DNA of 64,000 bases, taken from contig NZ_KB905370.1 in the NCBI RefSeq assembly GCF_000378985.1, positions 4,338,799 through 4,402,798 of the forward strand, in the 5' to 3' direction. Below, in pieces: positions 44,120-52,661 of the stretch; position 1 is the stretch's first letter; each line of letters starts with the position of its first letter. A program made the translations under genes and the position numbers. The notes under the pieces were generated by a model. The model made no database searches. It was not told the origin of the DNA and worked only from the letters and a program-made list of their open reading frames with translations. The DNA comes from Ensifer sp. BR816. GTDB taxonomy: Bacteria > Pseudomonadota > Alphaproteobacteria > Rhizobiales > Rhizobiaceae.

Positions 44120-47095
44120 ATGACGAACATCGCGCATATGCAGGAACAGCGACTGAAGGCCCTCCAACTGACCCGGGATGGCGCGCCACGGTTGCCGTCC
44201 AACCCGTTCTTCGGCGTCGGCCCGATCACAGACGCGACAACGGATGAAGTGGACAGCCGCCTGCGGCGCATCGCCTTCGACGCCTGGATCGAGAAGACCT
44301 ATCGCAAGTTCGACGACAGGGGTAACGACATCGGCGGCTTCACCACCGCCGAAATTTCCCGCAGCATGCACCGCGGCTATCCGGCAGACAAAATCCTGAC
44401 CGACATGATGCGGGCGATCCACCGCTATTTCGGCTTTCCGAAGACGAACCGCATGGCGGTAGGGCTCGGCGGCGGCCACAGCGGCTACACTGTCTGCGTC
44501 CAGCACCTGATGAATGCCAATGACGCCTCCCAGCGCGTCTATGTCGATACGCCGCGGCCGGAAAGCGATCCGTCCAAGGCCGCCGGCTTCTTCCGCCAGT
44601 CCTGGGCCACCCAGCTGATCGAGATGCAGCGCTTCGCCGAAAAGGGCTGCGAGAGCCGCATCCATTTCGCCGCCTCCGAAGGCGTGATCCCGACCGCGGC
44701 CGAGCTCTCCGAACTCGGCGTGTCGATCTTCGTCGGTGTCGGCCACGAGACGACCGGCGCCAACGCCTATACCAGCCGCGAGATCCACGAACTGTTGAGC
44801 TGGATCGACGCCGATCCGAAAAACCGCCATGCGGTGTTCGACGCCACCTCGATGCTCGGCGCCATGCCGTGGGAGCCGGAACTGGTCAGCGCCGTGATGG
44901 CGAAGTGCTGCCTGTTCATGCCGTTCCAGAAGGCGATCGGCGGGGTTTCGGGCTATTTCGTCGCCTCCTTCACGCCGCATGCGCTGGCCCTGATCGAGAA
45001 GAACCAGCACGATCCTGCCTGGGCGATCCCGCGCCAGCTGAAGATCGCGCCGCCGATCGATCCGAGGCAGCCATTTTCGGCCAAGCGCTCCGTCGATGCC
45101 GGACCGTTCTACGATGCCGGCGACGACCGCATGCTCGGCGGCGTCATCAACACCTACAGCGCGCTCGCCTTTGCCGAGACCACCTTCGGCCTCCTGCAGT
45201 CGGAGGCGCGGGTCGGCTCCGTCGTCGAGCTCAACCGCCGTTCTGCCGGCAATCGCCAGGTGATCGACGAGTGGGTCAAGTCGCATCCGCTGCTGTCGCT
45301 GACCGTGACGGATGCCGAGCGGCGCGGCGCGGCGGTGACGCTCTTGAAGGTCGAGGACGACGGCATCACCGATCCCGCCATCCACGCCCGCATCATCGCC
45401 CGTTCGAAGCAGCTGCTTGGCTATGAGGGCATTACCCATCCGAACGGCGAATACGAGCCTGGCCTTGACGCGGCCCGCTACGTCAACGCCTTCCCGGGCA
45501 CGCCCGGCGATTACCGCGCCTGGGTCGGCGGCATCCGTGAGCCGGAAGATGTCGTCGCGCTCTTGGAAAACCTGCAATACGCCTATCTGCGCGCCAAAAT
45601 CGTCGTCCTCGAAGAGGAACTGGCGAAGAACGGCGTCACCTTCGAGGCATCGGCCAAGGCCGGCGGGGCCGTCCGCAAGGACGATCCGGCGCGCGCCTAT
45701 ACGGTGCTGATCGCCGATCTGCTGGGCCTGCGCTTCGGCGCCGACGGCCAGCCGGATCACAGCGAAATCAAGGCCTATATCGAAGATAAGGGCGGCGTCT
45801 TCCATCTCGGGCCGCTCGGCGACAAGTCGGCGCTCGAGAAGGGCCGCATCCACTTCTTCTACCAGCCGAACCTCAGCACCGAGGCGGAGATCCTGCCGCA
45901 AACCGACAAGGGCCAGTACGACGCGCTGATCGCGGCGGCGACCTTCATCCCGAAGGCCTCCGTCTTCCCGCTCGGCGGCGTGCGCATCGGCGCCGGCACC
46001 GGCAACATGGGCTCGGCCTCCTGGGGCGGCGGCAACGGCGAGGGCGGCGAGGCGCCGCTGATGAACACGCCGGGCATCAACAGCCGGGCGACCGCCCAGA
46101 TGGCGATGAAGGCGATCCTCAAGGTCGTTCCCGACCTGCCGGTCGACAAGCTGCACCGGATGGTCGCCGAGGGCGACTTCGACACCGGCCGCCAGCTCAA
46201 GGACTTTCCGACCGCCAAGCTCGAGGGCCGGAAGATCGCCATCCTCGGCTATGGCAATATCGGCCGCGAAGTCGCCAAGCTCGCCAAGGCCTTCGGCATG
46301 AAGGTGGCGATCTACGCCCGCGACCATCACAAGCGCTGGATCGAGGCGGAAGGCTTCGAGCATGCCGCAAGCCCGATTGCGGCGGCGACCGGCGCCGACG
46401 TGCTCTCCGTCCATATCGGCCTCGGCCGCCTGGACGCGGCGACCGGCATCTATTCCAACGCCGGAACCGTCGGTCAGAAGGTGCTCGGCGCGATGAATGA
46501 CGGCGCGGTGCTGGTCAACTACGACCGGGGCGAGGTCGTCGATGCCGCCGCGCTCGACGAAGCGCTGTCGTCCGGCAAGATCGCGTATGCGGCGATCGAC
46601 GCCGACCTTTTCAAGGACGCCGCGACCGGCAAGCTCAGCGGGCCGATGCTTCCCTACCTGCCGCTCGAAGAGCGCCACAAGGGCAAGCTGGAACTGCTGC
46701 CGCACGCCGCCGCCGACACCGACCACCCGTCGCGGGTGACCGGTGCGAAGCAGGCGGTTGACCAGATCTTCGACGTCATCCAGTTCAAGTCGGTCACCAA
46801 CCTCAAGGGCGATCTGCCCGAGGGTTATGTGTCGGCCGGCAGCCGCACGCCTGCGGGCATCGGCAGGGTGACGAAGCAGGTGGTCGCCGAGGCCGGCAGC
46901 AAGGCCGGGCTTCTGGACGAGCTGCGGCAGACCTCGGAAAAGGTTGCGGCGATCCTGGGCGCGCTCTCAGCCATTACCGATCCGGACCATCGCGACCGGA
47001 TCGTCGACCGCTACACCGGCCTGCTGGTCGAAAGTGCCGACCGGCAGCGGGCGCTGCTCGATGAACTCGGCCTCTACGGGCCGGCGGAGGCATAA
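44120..47095 (+). CDS. SerC-SerA-like fusion: class V aminotransferase joined to 2-hydroxyacid dehydrogenase
   Basis: 991 residues from ATG 44120. Residues about 1-500 resemble phosphoserine-type class V aminotransferases, with GLGGGHSGYT and the PLP lysine K271 in LFMPFQKAIGGVSGYF. About 520-640 is a linker-like segment. About 640-900 is an NAD-dependent D-2-hydroxyacid dehydrogenase (3-phosphoglycerate dehydrogenase type): Rossmann GYGNIG at 710-715, catalytic arginine R803 in LVNYDRGEVVD, histidine H862 in ELLPHAAADT (family PHIGGxT). The fusion would join two successive steps of serine metabolism. Single SerC and SerA are usual; this long form is unusual. It lies before a cobalamin riboswitch and formaldehyde dehydrogenase. 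Exact substrates unknown. Confidence 0.85.
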   Translation: MTNIAHMQEQRLKALQLTRDGAPRLPSNPFFGVGPITDATTDEVDSRLRRIAFDAWIEKTYRKFDDRGNDIGGFTTAEISRSMHRGYPADKILTDMMRAIHRYFGFPKTNRMAVGLGGGHSGYTVCVQHLMNANDASQRVYVDTPRPESDPSKAAGFFRQSWATQLIEMQRFAEKGCESRIHFAASEGVIPTAAELSELGVSIFVGVGHETTGANAYTSREIHELLSWIDADPKNRHAVFDATSMLGAMPWEPELVSAVMAKCCLFMPFQKAIGGVSGYFVASFTPHALALIEKNQHDPAWAIPRQLKIAPPIDPRQPFSAKRSVDAGPFYDAGDDRMLGGVINTYSALAFAETTFGLLQSEARVGSVVELNRRSAGNRQVIDEWVKSHPLLSLTVTDAERRGAAVTLLKVEDDGITDPAIHARIIARSKQLLGYEGITHPNGEYEPGLDAARYVNAFPGTPGDYRAWVGGIREPEDVVALLENLQYAYLRAKIVVLEEELAKNGVTFEASAKAGGAVRKDDPARAYTVLIADLLGLRFGADGQPDHSEIKAYIEDKGGVFHLGPLGDKSALEKGRIHFFYQPNLSTEAEILPQTDKGQYDALIAAATFIPKASVFPLGGVRIGAGTGNMGSASWGGGNGEGGEAPLMNTPGINSRATAQMAMKAILKVVPDLPVDKLHRMVAEGDFDTGRQLKDFPTAKLEGRKIAILGYGNIGREVAKLAKAFGMKVAIYARDHHKRWIEAEGFEHAASPIAAATGADVLSVHIGLGRLDAATGIYSNAGTVGQKVLGAMNDGAVLVNYDRGEVVDAAALDEALSSGKIAYAAIDADLFKDAATGKLSGPMLPYLPLEERHKGKLELLPHAAADTDHPSRVTGAKQAVDQIFDVIQFKSVTNLKGDLPEGYVSAGSRTPAGIGRVTKQVVAEAGSKAGLLDELRQTSEKVAAILGALSAITDPDHRDRIVDRYTGLLVESADRQRALLDELGLYGPAEA

Positions 47096-47200
47096 GGTCT
47101 GGTGGCTGCTCGTCGAGCGCCGCCCGGTCTTGACCTTACTCTCTGATGTAGCCGTCACCCGGCTGAGGTGATCGCTGCCAACCTTCCACCACGTTCCAAA

Positions 47201-47233
47201 GGCCGCACCGTCTTACCGGTGCGGCCTTTCGTT
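47201..47233 (+). terminator. Rho-independent terminator after the SerC-SerA fusion
   Basis: GGCCGCACCG (47201-47210), loop TCTTAC, CGGTGCGGCC (47217-47226), then TTTCGTT. A perfect 10-bp stem. It isolates the fusion gene from the riboswitch unit that follows. Confidence 0.85.
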
Positions 47234-47324
47234 CTGCGCCCCAGGAGCGTCACAGCCGATAGACGTGGTGTCGTTGAGCATGTGAAGGATGTCGTATTTC
47301 CGGAGGTCAATCCGCCTGCAGGCG

Positions 47325-47509
47325 TGTTTACCTCAGCGCGTTCAAGGTGGCCATCTCGACATTGTCCGATGGTTAATTGGGAAACCGGTTACAGGCCGGT
47401 GCTGCCCCCGCAACGGTAGCGGAACCAAATCTCGACGAATGCCACTGGCTGCAGCCGGGAAGGTGTCGAGAGCGTCCGAACGGACGGTTCCGAAGCACGG
47501 AAACCAGCC
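47325..47509 (+). promoter_or_regulatory. Cobalamin (B12) riboswitch
   Basis: Conserved cobalamin-aptamer blocks occur in the right order: TTAATTGGGAA (47373-47383), the core CTGCCCCCGCAACGGTA (47402-47418), GCCACTGG (47441-47448), CGGGAAGG (47456-47463) and the closing GGAAACCAGCC (47499-47509). CCATC (47351-47355) can pair with GATGG (47368-47372). The 5' boundary is approximate. The next gene, 242 bases downstream, is fdhA. Such riboswitches normally shut off expression when B12 is abundant. The expression platform is not clear; GGCGGGC / GCCCGCC near 47535-47570 could form part of it. Confidence 0.88.
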
Positions 47510-47751
47510 TTGAACGCAGACTCGACCGATCGCGGCGGGCGATTGAGAGGCGGATGTGGCGTGCCCGCCGGGCTGCTCCGTTCAACTCTCGCTTCCACCC
47601 CATCGGTCCTGCAGAGCGTTTGCGAAGTCCGCTCGGTATGCGCGCGGCTGCAAGCGATTGGCCCGGTCCACGGAGGATCGGGCGGGAGAGGGCGTTCGCG
47701 CGTGGTCGCGGCCGCAAATGATGAGACGTTCAACCCAAGGAGGAGACGGAC

Positions 47752-48942
47752 ATGAGCAGGAACAGAGGCGTCGTCTACATGCGACCCGGCAAGGTGGAAG
47801 TGCGCGACATCGACGACCCAAGGCTGGAAGCACCGGACGGCCGGCGTATCGAGCATGGCGTGATCCTCAAGGTGATTTCCACCAATATCTGCGGATCCGA
47901 TCAGCACATGGTGCGCGGCCGAACGACGGCCATGCCGGGTCTCGTCCTTGGCCACGAGATCACCGGCGAGGTCATCGAAAAGGGCATTGACGTGGAAATG
48001 CTGGAGATCGGCGACATCGTCTCCGTACCCTTCAACGTTGCTTGCGGTCGCTGCCGCTGCTGCAAGTCGCAGGACACCGGTGTCTGCCTGACTGTGAACC
48101 CGGCCCGTGCCGGGGGCGCCTATGGCTATGTCGACATGGGCGGATGGATCGGTGGCCAGGCGCGCTACGTCACGGTGCCCTATGCCGATTTCAACCTCTT
48201 GAAAATTCCCGATCGCGACAAGGCCATGGCGAAAATTCGCGACCTGACGATGCTGTCCGACATTCTGCCGACCGGCTTTCACGGTGCGGTGCAGGCGGGC
48301 GTCGGCGTCGGCTCGACGGTCTATGTGGCAGGCGCCGGTCCGGTTGGCCTTGCCGCGGCCGCTTCCGCCCGCATTCTCGGTGCCGCCGTCGTGATGATCG
48401 GCGACTTCAACAAGGATCGCCTCGCGCATGCCGCCAAGGTCGGCTTCGAGGCCATCGACCTTTCCAAGAGCGATCGGTTGGGCGACATGATCGCCGAGGT
48501 CGTCGGCACCAACGAGGTCGACAGTGCCATCGATGCCGTCGGCTTCGAAGCGCGTGGCCACGCGGGCGGCGAACAGCCGGCAATCGTGCTCAACCAGATG
48601 ATGGAGATCACCCGCGCCGCCGGCTCGATCGGCATCCCGGGGCTCTACGTCACCGAGGATCCCGGCGCCGTCGACGACGCGGCCAAGCATGGCAGCCTGT
48701 CGCTGCGCTTCGGTCTCGGCTGGGCAAAGGCACAGTCCTTCCACACCGGGCAGACGCCGGTGCTGAAGTACAATCGGCAGCTGATGCAGGCGATCCTGCA
48801 TGATCGATTGCCGATCGCCGACATCGTCAACGCGAAGGTCATCTCGCTCGAAGATGCCGCGCAAGGCTATGAGAGCTTCGACCAGGGTGCCGCGACCAAG
48901 TTCGTCCTGGATCCGCACGGCGACCTGATAAAGGCCGCGTAA
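47752..48942 (+). CDS. fdhA: Glutathione-independent formaldehyde dehydrogenase (FdhA)
   Basis: 396 residues, zinc-dependent medium-chain dehydrogenase. Start ATG 47752 after AAGGAGGAG. Catalytic zinc ligands C47 (NICGSDQH) and H68 (VLGHE); structural zinc cysteines C98, C101, C104, C112; NAD loop VAGAGPVGLAAAA near 180. The opening MSRNRGVVYMRPGKVEVRDI and the insertion GYVDMGGWIGGQARYVTVPYAD match the Pseudomonas FdhA group, which oxidises formaldehyde with tightly bound NAD. Demethylation of betaine or sarcosine releases formaldehyde, which would explain its place near the BCCT transporter (inference). Preceded by a cobalamin riboswitch, which is unexpected for this enzyme. Confidence 0.92.
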   Translation: MSRNRGVVYMRPGKVEVRDIDDPRLEAPDGRRIEHGVILKVISTNICGSDQHMVRGRTTAMPGLVLGHEITGEVIEKGIDVEMLEIGDIVSVPFNVACGRCRCCKSQDTGVCLTVNPARAGGAYGYVDMGGWIGGQARYVTVPYADFNLLKIPDRDKAMAKIRDLTMLSDILPTGFHGAVQAGVGVGSTVYVAGAGPVGLAAAASARILGAAVVMIGDFNKDRLAHAAKVGFEAIDLSKSDRLGDMIAEVVGTNEVDSAIDAVGFEARGHAGGEQPAIVLNQMMEITRAAGSIGIPGLYVTEDPGAVDDAAKHGSLSLRFGLGWAKAQSFHTGQTPVLKYNRQLMQAILHDRLPIADIVNAKVISLEDAAQGYESFDQGAATKFVLDPHGDLIKAA

Positions 48943-48992
48943 CCTGGTCATGCGGTCGCCGGCCGACCCGGCGACATTTCATCCGTAATAAG

Positions 48993-49024
48993 CGTACCGC
49001 CTGGAGTTCCCTGCAGGCGGTACG
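48993..49024 (+). terminator. Hairpin after fdhA
   Basis: CGTACCGCCTG (48993-49003) / CAGGCGGTACG (49014-49024), perfect 11-bp stem, 10-base loop, followed by TCGTTTACTG. Likely terminator of fdhA, though the T-run is short. Confidence 0.65.
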
Positions 49025-49194
49025 TCGTTTACTGTTCTAGCCCTGTGTATCCCTGAACTCGGACGTCTCTCCCGAGAAGGTGCAGGTCGCGGTCCAGTCC
49101 ATTGCAAAGATTTCGCAATCAGGCGGGCGGCCGGCCCCTATAAGAAGCGGATTGACGCTTGATCGCTCCTGTAGTTCCCTGTGCTTGGGGAAAC

Positions 49195-49446
49195 ATGAAG
49201 CAGCTAAGAAATCCGTTATATCGAATGTGGGTGCGTCGCGTCTTGGTCAAACGCCAAGGTGGCGTGTGCTGCTATTGTCGCCGTCCCTTTACGAAGAAGG
49301 GTCCGACACGCGCTACCATCGAACACAAGAAAGCGTTGATGGACGGCGGCACTGACGAGATGAGCAACCTTGCCGCCGCTTGCTTTCACTGCAATCAACA
49401 TCGCGGCACGCAGAAGAACCAAGCCAAGCAAAAAGCTCAGGCTTAA
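49195..49446 (+). CDS. Small HNH endonuclease family protein
   Basis: 83 residues from ATG 49195, GGGGAA five bases upstream. Two zinc-finger-like cysteine pairs (CCYC near 24-27 and CFHC near 65-68) frame the HNH core: TIEHKKALMDGGTDEMSNLAAACFHCNQHRG. The histidine, asparagine and final histidine of HNH are all present. It could be a stand-alone nuclease; lone HNH proteins of this size occur in many bacteria and phages, and the cellular role is unknown. It stands alone between fdhA and a convergent MFS gene. Confidence 0.8.
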   Translation: MKQLRNPLYRMWVRRVLVKRQGGVCCYCRRPFTKKGPTRATIEHKKALMDGGTDEMSNLAAACFHCNQHRGTQKNQAKQKAQA

Positions 49447-49497
49447 ATTTCAAACTGAGACACAACCCATCGACGCGGCATCGAACTGATGCCGCGA

Positions 49498-50706
49498 TCA
49501 GACCCGCCGTCTCTCCGCCAGCAGAAACACCGCCAGTACAGAGCACAGCAGGCCAAGCGACGATGGCAGCCCCTGATGTCCGATCAGCTGCATCGCCAGG
49601 CCCGTCGCGGGCGAGCCGACCATGCCGCCGATGCCCCATGCGAATGCGAAGGCGGCGTTGCCGGCGATCAAGGCCTGGCCGCTGAAACGCTCGCCGAGCT
49701 GGATCAGCGCCATGGTGTAGATCCCGAACGAGACCCCGCCCAGGACGAAAACGAGCGGCCAGACGAGCCACGCGTCGAAGATCGACGGCAGCAGCAGGCA
49801 GCCGGCCAGCGACGCCAGGGCACAGAACAACATGGTCCGCCGCGAGCCAAACCGTTCGGCGACGCGCCCGAGCAAAATCTGCAGCACGGCATTGCCGGCG
49901 ATGTAACAGGCGATGAGCGACGCGATGCGCTCCTCGGCGCTGCCGAGCGCGGCGCCATAGACCGCGAACAGGGAAAGCAGGATCTGTTCGAAGGCGGCCG
50001 CGGTGAAAACCGCGAACAACAGGAGCGGCGCCAGGGCGAAGAAGCCGCCGAGCGATATTGCCTCGCCTTCATGCGGCATCCTCGGCAGGCGCGGCACGAC
50101 GGCAAGCACGATCAGGCCGCAGAGGAGAAAGGCCACGATGCCGATCATGAAGGGCGGCCAACCCTCGGTGCCGGTGAGGCCGAGCGACAGCGGGCCGATG
50201 GCGAAGCCGCCCGAAACGATCGACGAATAGAGGCCCATGATGCGGCCTCGGCGCGCCGCGGGCGTAATTGCGATCAGCCAGGTTTCGCTGATCACGGAGA
50301 GCGGGTTGGCGAAGAAGCCAAGCAGGAAGCGCAGCGGCATCCACGCCCACGGGTCCCTGAGCAGCGCAATCGCGATCAAGGTAGCGGCCGCCAGGATCGA
50401 ACACAGGAGAGCAAACCGCGCCCCGCCGAAGCGCCGCGCGAGGCCCGGAATGAAGGGCGCCGAAGCAATGAAACCCAGCGGCGTCATCGCCGCCGACAAA
50501 CCGATCAGGCCGGCGGTCTCTCCCTGCCGTTTCAGGAGGAAGCTGAGCAGCGGATAGGTCAGCCCCTGCGCCACGGCAAACACCGTGACGGTCGCGATGA
50601 TGCCCGCCATCGCAGCCCATGGGGCCGCGTCTTGTCCTGGTGATGTCGTGTCGTGCCTGTGCCGGCGAGCCAGGGCGGCAGGTGGAAACTGGCGATCCGA
50701 TGTCAT
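49498..50706 (-). CDS. Major facilitator superfamily transporter
   Basis: 402 residues from ATG 50706 (GTG 50718 would add four). Twelve hydrophobic helices; the MFS loop motif occurs as PGLARRFGGARFALLCSIL after helix 2 and again as GRVAERFGSRRTMLFCALAS after helix 8. The first-half charge pattern fits a drug or sugar exporter (YfcJ/YcaD-like), but no substrate motif is visible. The next gene on the strand, upstream, is a DUF1127 protein 14 bases away, so the two may be co-transcribed. Confidence 0.88.
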   Translation of the reverse strand: MTSDRQFPPAALARRHRHDTTSPGQDAAPWAAMAGIIATVTVFAVAQGLTYPLLSFLLKRQGETAGLIGLSAAMTPLGFIASAPFIPGLARRFGGARFALLCSILAAATLIAIALLRDPWAWMPLRFLLGFFANPLSVISETWLIAITPAARRGRIMGLYSSIVSGGFAIGPLSLGLTGTEGWPPFMIGIVAFLLCGLIVLAVVPRLPRMPHEGEAISLGGFFALAPLLLFAVFTAAAFEQILLSLFAVYGAALGSAEERIASLIACYIAGNAVLQILLGRVAERFGSRRTMLFCALASLAGCLLLPSIFDAWLVWPLVFVLGGVSFGIYTMALIQLGERFSGQALIAGNAAFAFAWGIGGMVGSPATGLAMQLIGHQGLPSSLGLLCSVLAVFLLAERRRV

Positions 50707-50719
50707 TGCGGCATGCACC

Positions 50720-50962
50720 TTACAGCACTTGCCAGAAAGGCCTGGCGAGCTCTTCCTCGACCTGCCGTCTGGTCATGCCGATGTCGTCGATCAAGTGCGG
50801 ATCGTCGCGAAGCTTTTGCTCGAGCTCTGCGCGAAAACGGTCCCGATCGCGCCACTTCGCGATCATGTCTCTGAGGTTGTAGCGAAAACGCAGCGGGTTC
50901 TCGCGCTTTTCCGGAGGTGCTGTCTCCCGCGGCGCCGAGACAGGATAGGGGGTAGGGCTCAT
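50720..50962 (-). CDS. DUF1127 domain protein
   Basis: 80 residues from ATG 50962, with GGAGG five bases upstream. The C-terminal part reads RYNLRDMIAKWRDRDRFRAELEQKLRDDPHLIDDIGMTRRQVEEELARPFWQ, close to the DUF1127 pattern (helix, arginine-rich turn, L-x-D-I-G-x-x-R-x-x). Small DUF1127 proteins in rhizobia and Agrobacterium bind RNA and affect phosphate and carbon metabolism and small-RNA turnover (family knowledge). The position just upstream of an MFS gene may be incidental. Confidence 0.87.
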   Translation of the reverse strand: MSPTPYPVSAPRETAPPEKRENPLRFRYNLRDMIAKWRDRDRFRAELEQKLRDDPHLIDDIGMTRRQVEEELARPFWQVL

Positions 50963-51097
50963 AATAACCTCCATCGTTTGGGGGCCGGATTGACCCTCGA
51001 CCTGAAAGAGGCCGAATTCTGCGGGATGCGAGCAGCGGCGTACTTAAGGCCTTCCAAAAAGTTCTCAAAAACGTCCAAACGGACTATAGATGCGCCT

Positions 51098-52603
51098 ATG
51101 CAGGGTTCGCGCTTCGCCTTCGGTCCGTTCGTGCTTGATCCAGGTGCGGGAACGCTCCTGCGGAACGATGATCCCGTGGCCGTTGGGTACCGCGGGCTGA
51201 AGCTGCTTGCGGCACTCGTCGGACGGCCGGGCGAAATCCTGGGCAAGGCGGAGTTGATGGACGCGGCCTGGCCGGGCACGGCCGTCGAGGAAGGCAACCT
51301 CACCGTCCAGATCGCGCAACTCAGGAAGCTGCTTGGCCCGACCGCCGATGGTGGTGACTGGATCTCCACGGTTCCGCGCGTCGGCTACCGCTTTACGGGT
51401 GCCGTTAAGCAGCTCGGCGCGAAGCGACAACCCCTGCCGCTGCCAGATAAACCATCGATAGCCGTGCTGCCCTTCGTCAATGTCAGCAACGATCCCGAGC
51501 AGGAATCCTTCGCGGATGGGTTGACCGAAGACCTGATCACCGACCTGTCCAGGAGCTCCGGCCTGTTCGTCATCGCCCGCAACTCGGCCTTCGCCTACAA
51601 AGGCAAGGCGATGGACGTGCGCGGGATCGCCGAGGAGCTTGGCGTGCGCTACCTGCTGGAGGGCAGCGCTAGGCGCGCCGCCGGGCGTGTGCGCATCAAT
51701 GCCCAGCTGGTCGACGCGGCGAGTGGCGATCATCTATGGGCGGAACGCTTCGATCGCAGCCTGGAAGACATATTTGCCGTTCAGGACGAGGTCACCGGCA
51801 AGATCGTGGAGGCGCTGCTAGGCCGGCTGCGCGCACCGCCGCCGCGCAATCGGCCCAAAAATCTCGAGGCCTATGATCTCTGCGTGCGCGCGCGCAAGCT
51901 GATGGATGACTCGCCGCAGACGGCGCGCGAAGCGCATCTTATGCTCATGCGCGCGGTTTCGCTCGATCCGGAATACGCCGAGGCCTATCGCTGGCTTGCC
52001 ATGAACCACTGGATGGGATGGGTCCATTCAGGTGGGCCAACGGAGCCTACCCGCAGCGTTGCCTTGGACCTGGCACGCAAGGCCGTAGCGATCGATCCGA
52101 ACGATGCCGGCAGTCGCTGGATCCTGGCTTACCTTTTTGCCTATGAGCGCCGCTTCGCCGAGGCGGATGCGGAATTCGCCAAGGCGATCGAGCTCGACCC
52201 CAACGAGGCCGACACCTGGGCGGCATTGTCCGACATCGCGGTCCTCGCCGGGCGGGTCGAGGAGGGCCTTGCGCACATCAACAAGGCATTCCGGCTGAAC
52301 CCGTTTCCGGCAAGCTGGTACTATCTGACGCTCGGCCAGGCGCAATATGCGGCCCGGCAATACGAAGCGGCTGTCGAGACACTGCTGAGGGACGAGACCT
52401 ATCGTACAAGCTCACGCCGTTTTCTGGCGGCAAGCCTTGCCCAACTGGGCCGGCTCGACGAGGCGCGGGCGGAGGCCGAACTGTTCCTCGTCGGCAACCC
52501 GCATTTCACAACCCGCCACTGGGCCGCGACGGAGCCGTTCCGCGACGCCCGGACGCTTGAGCACTTCATTGATGGCTTTCGCAAGGCCGGTCTTCCGGAG
52601 TGA
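51098..52603 (+). CDS. Winged-helix (OmpR/CadC-type) regulator with TolB-like and TPR domains
   Basis: 501 residues if started at ATG 51098 (ATG 51027 is an alternative). Residues 1-100 are an OmpR-type winged helix: FAFGPFVLDPGAGTLLRND, LVGRPGEILGKAELMDAAWPG, WISTVPRVGYRF. Residues 110-235 resemble the TolB-like domain of adenylate-cyclase-type regulators (KPSIAVLPFVNVSNDPEQESFADGLTEDLITDLSR). From about 240 on, tetratricopeptide repeats (AEADAEFAKAIELDPNEADTWAALSDIAVLAGR). No membrane helix, unlike CadC. It stands alone, divergent from the DUF1127 gene. Target genes unknown. Confidence 0.85.
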   Translation: MQGSRFAFGPFVLDPGAGTLLRNDDPVAVGYRGLKLLAALVGRPGEILGKAELMDAAWPGTAVEEGNLTVQIAQLRKLLGPTADGGDWISTVPRVGYRFTGAVKQLGAKRQPLPLPDKPSIAVLPFVNVSNDPEQESFADGLTEDLITDLSRSSGLFVIARNSAFAYKGKAMDVRGIAEELGVRYLLEGSARRAAGRVRINAQLVDAASGDHLWAERFDRSLEDIFAVQDEVTGKIVEALLGRLRAPPPRNRPKNLEAYDLCVRARKLMDDSPQTAREAHLMLMRAVSLDPEYAEAYRWLAMNHWMGWVHSGGPTEPTRSVALDLARKAVAIDPNDAGSRWILAYLFAYERRFAEADAEFAKAIELDPNEADTWAALSDIAVLAGRVEEGLAHINKAFRLNPFPASWYYLTLGQAQYAARQYEAAVETLLRDETYRTSSRRFLAASLAQLGRLDEARAEAELFLVGNPHFTTRHWAATEPFRDARTLEHFIDGFRKAGLPE

Positions 52604-52661
52604 CGCGCCGGCGTGCCTTCCCAACGGCTGTTCGTTGCGAAGGCTGCCGGCGCGCGGGTAA

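Noticed and set aside
44105-46726. 873-residue minus-strand frame opposite the SerC-SerA fusion
   Set aside because: Arg/Gly/Asp-rich shadow; the plus-strand frame contains complete catalytic motifs of two enzyme families.
47510-47755. Small open frame between the riboswitch and fdhA
   Set aside because: No ribosome site, arginine/glycine-rich composition typical of a shadow in GC-rich DNA, and it overlaps the fdhA start; more likely leader sequence.
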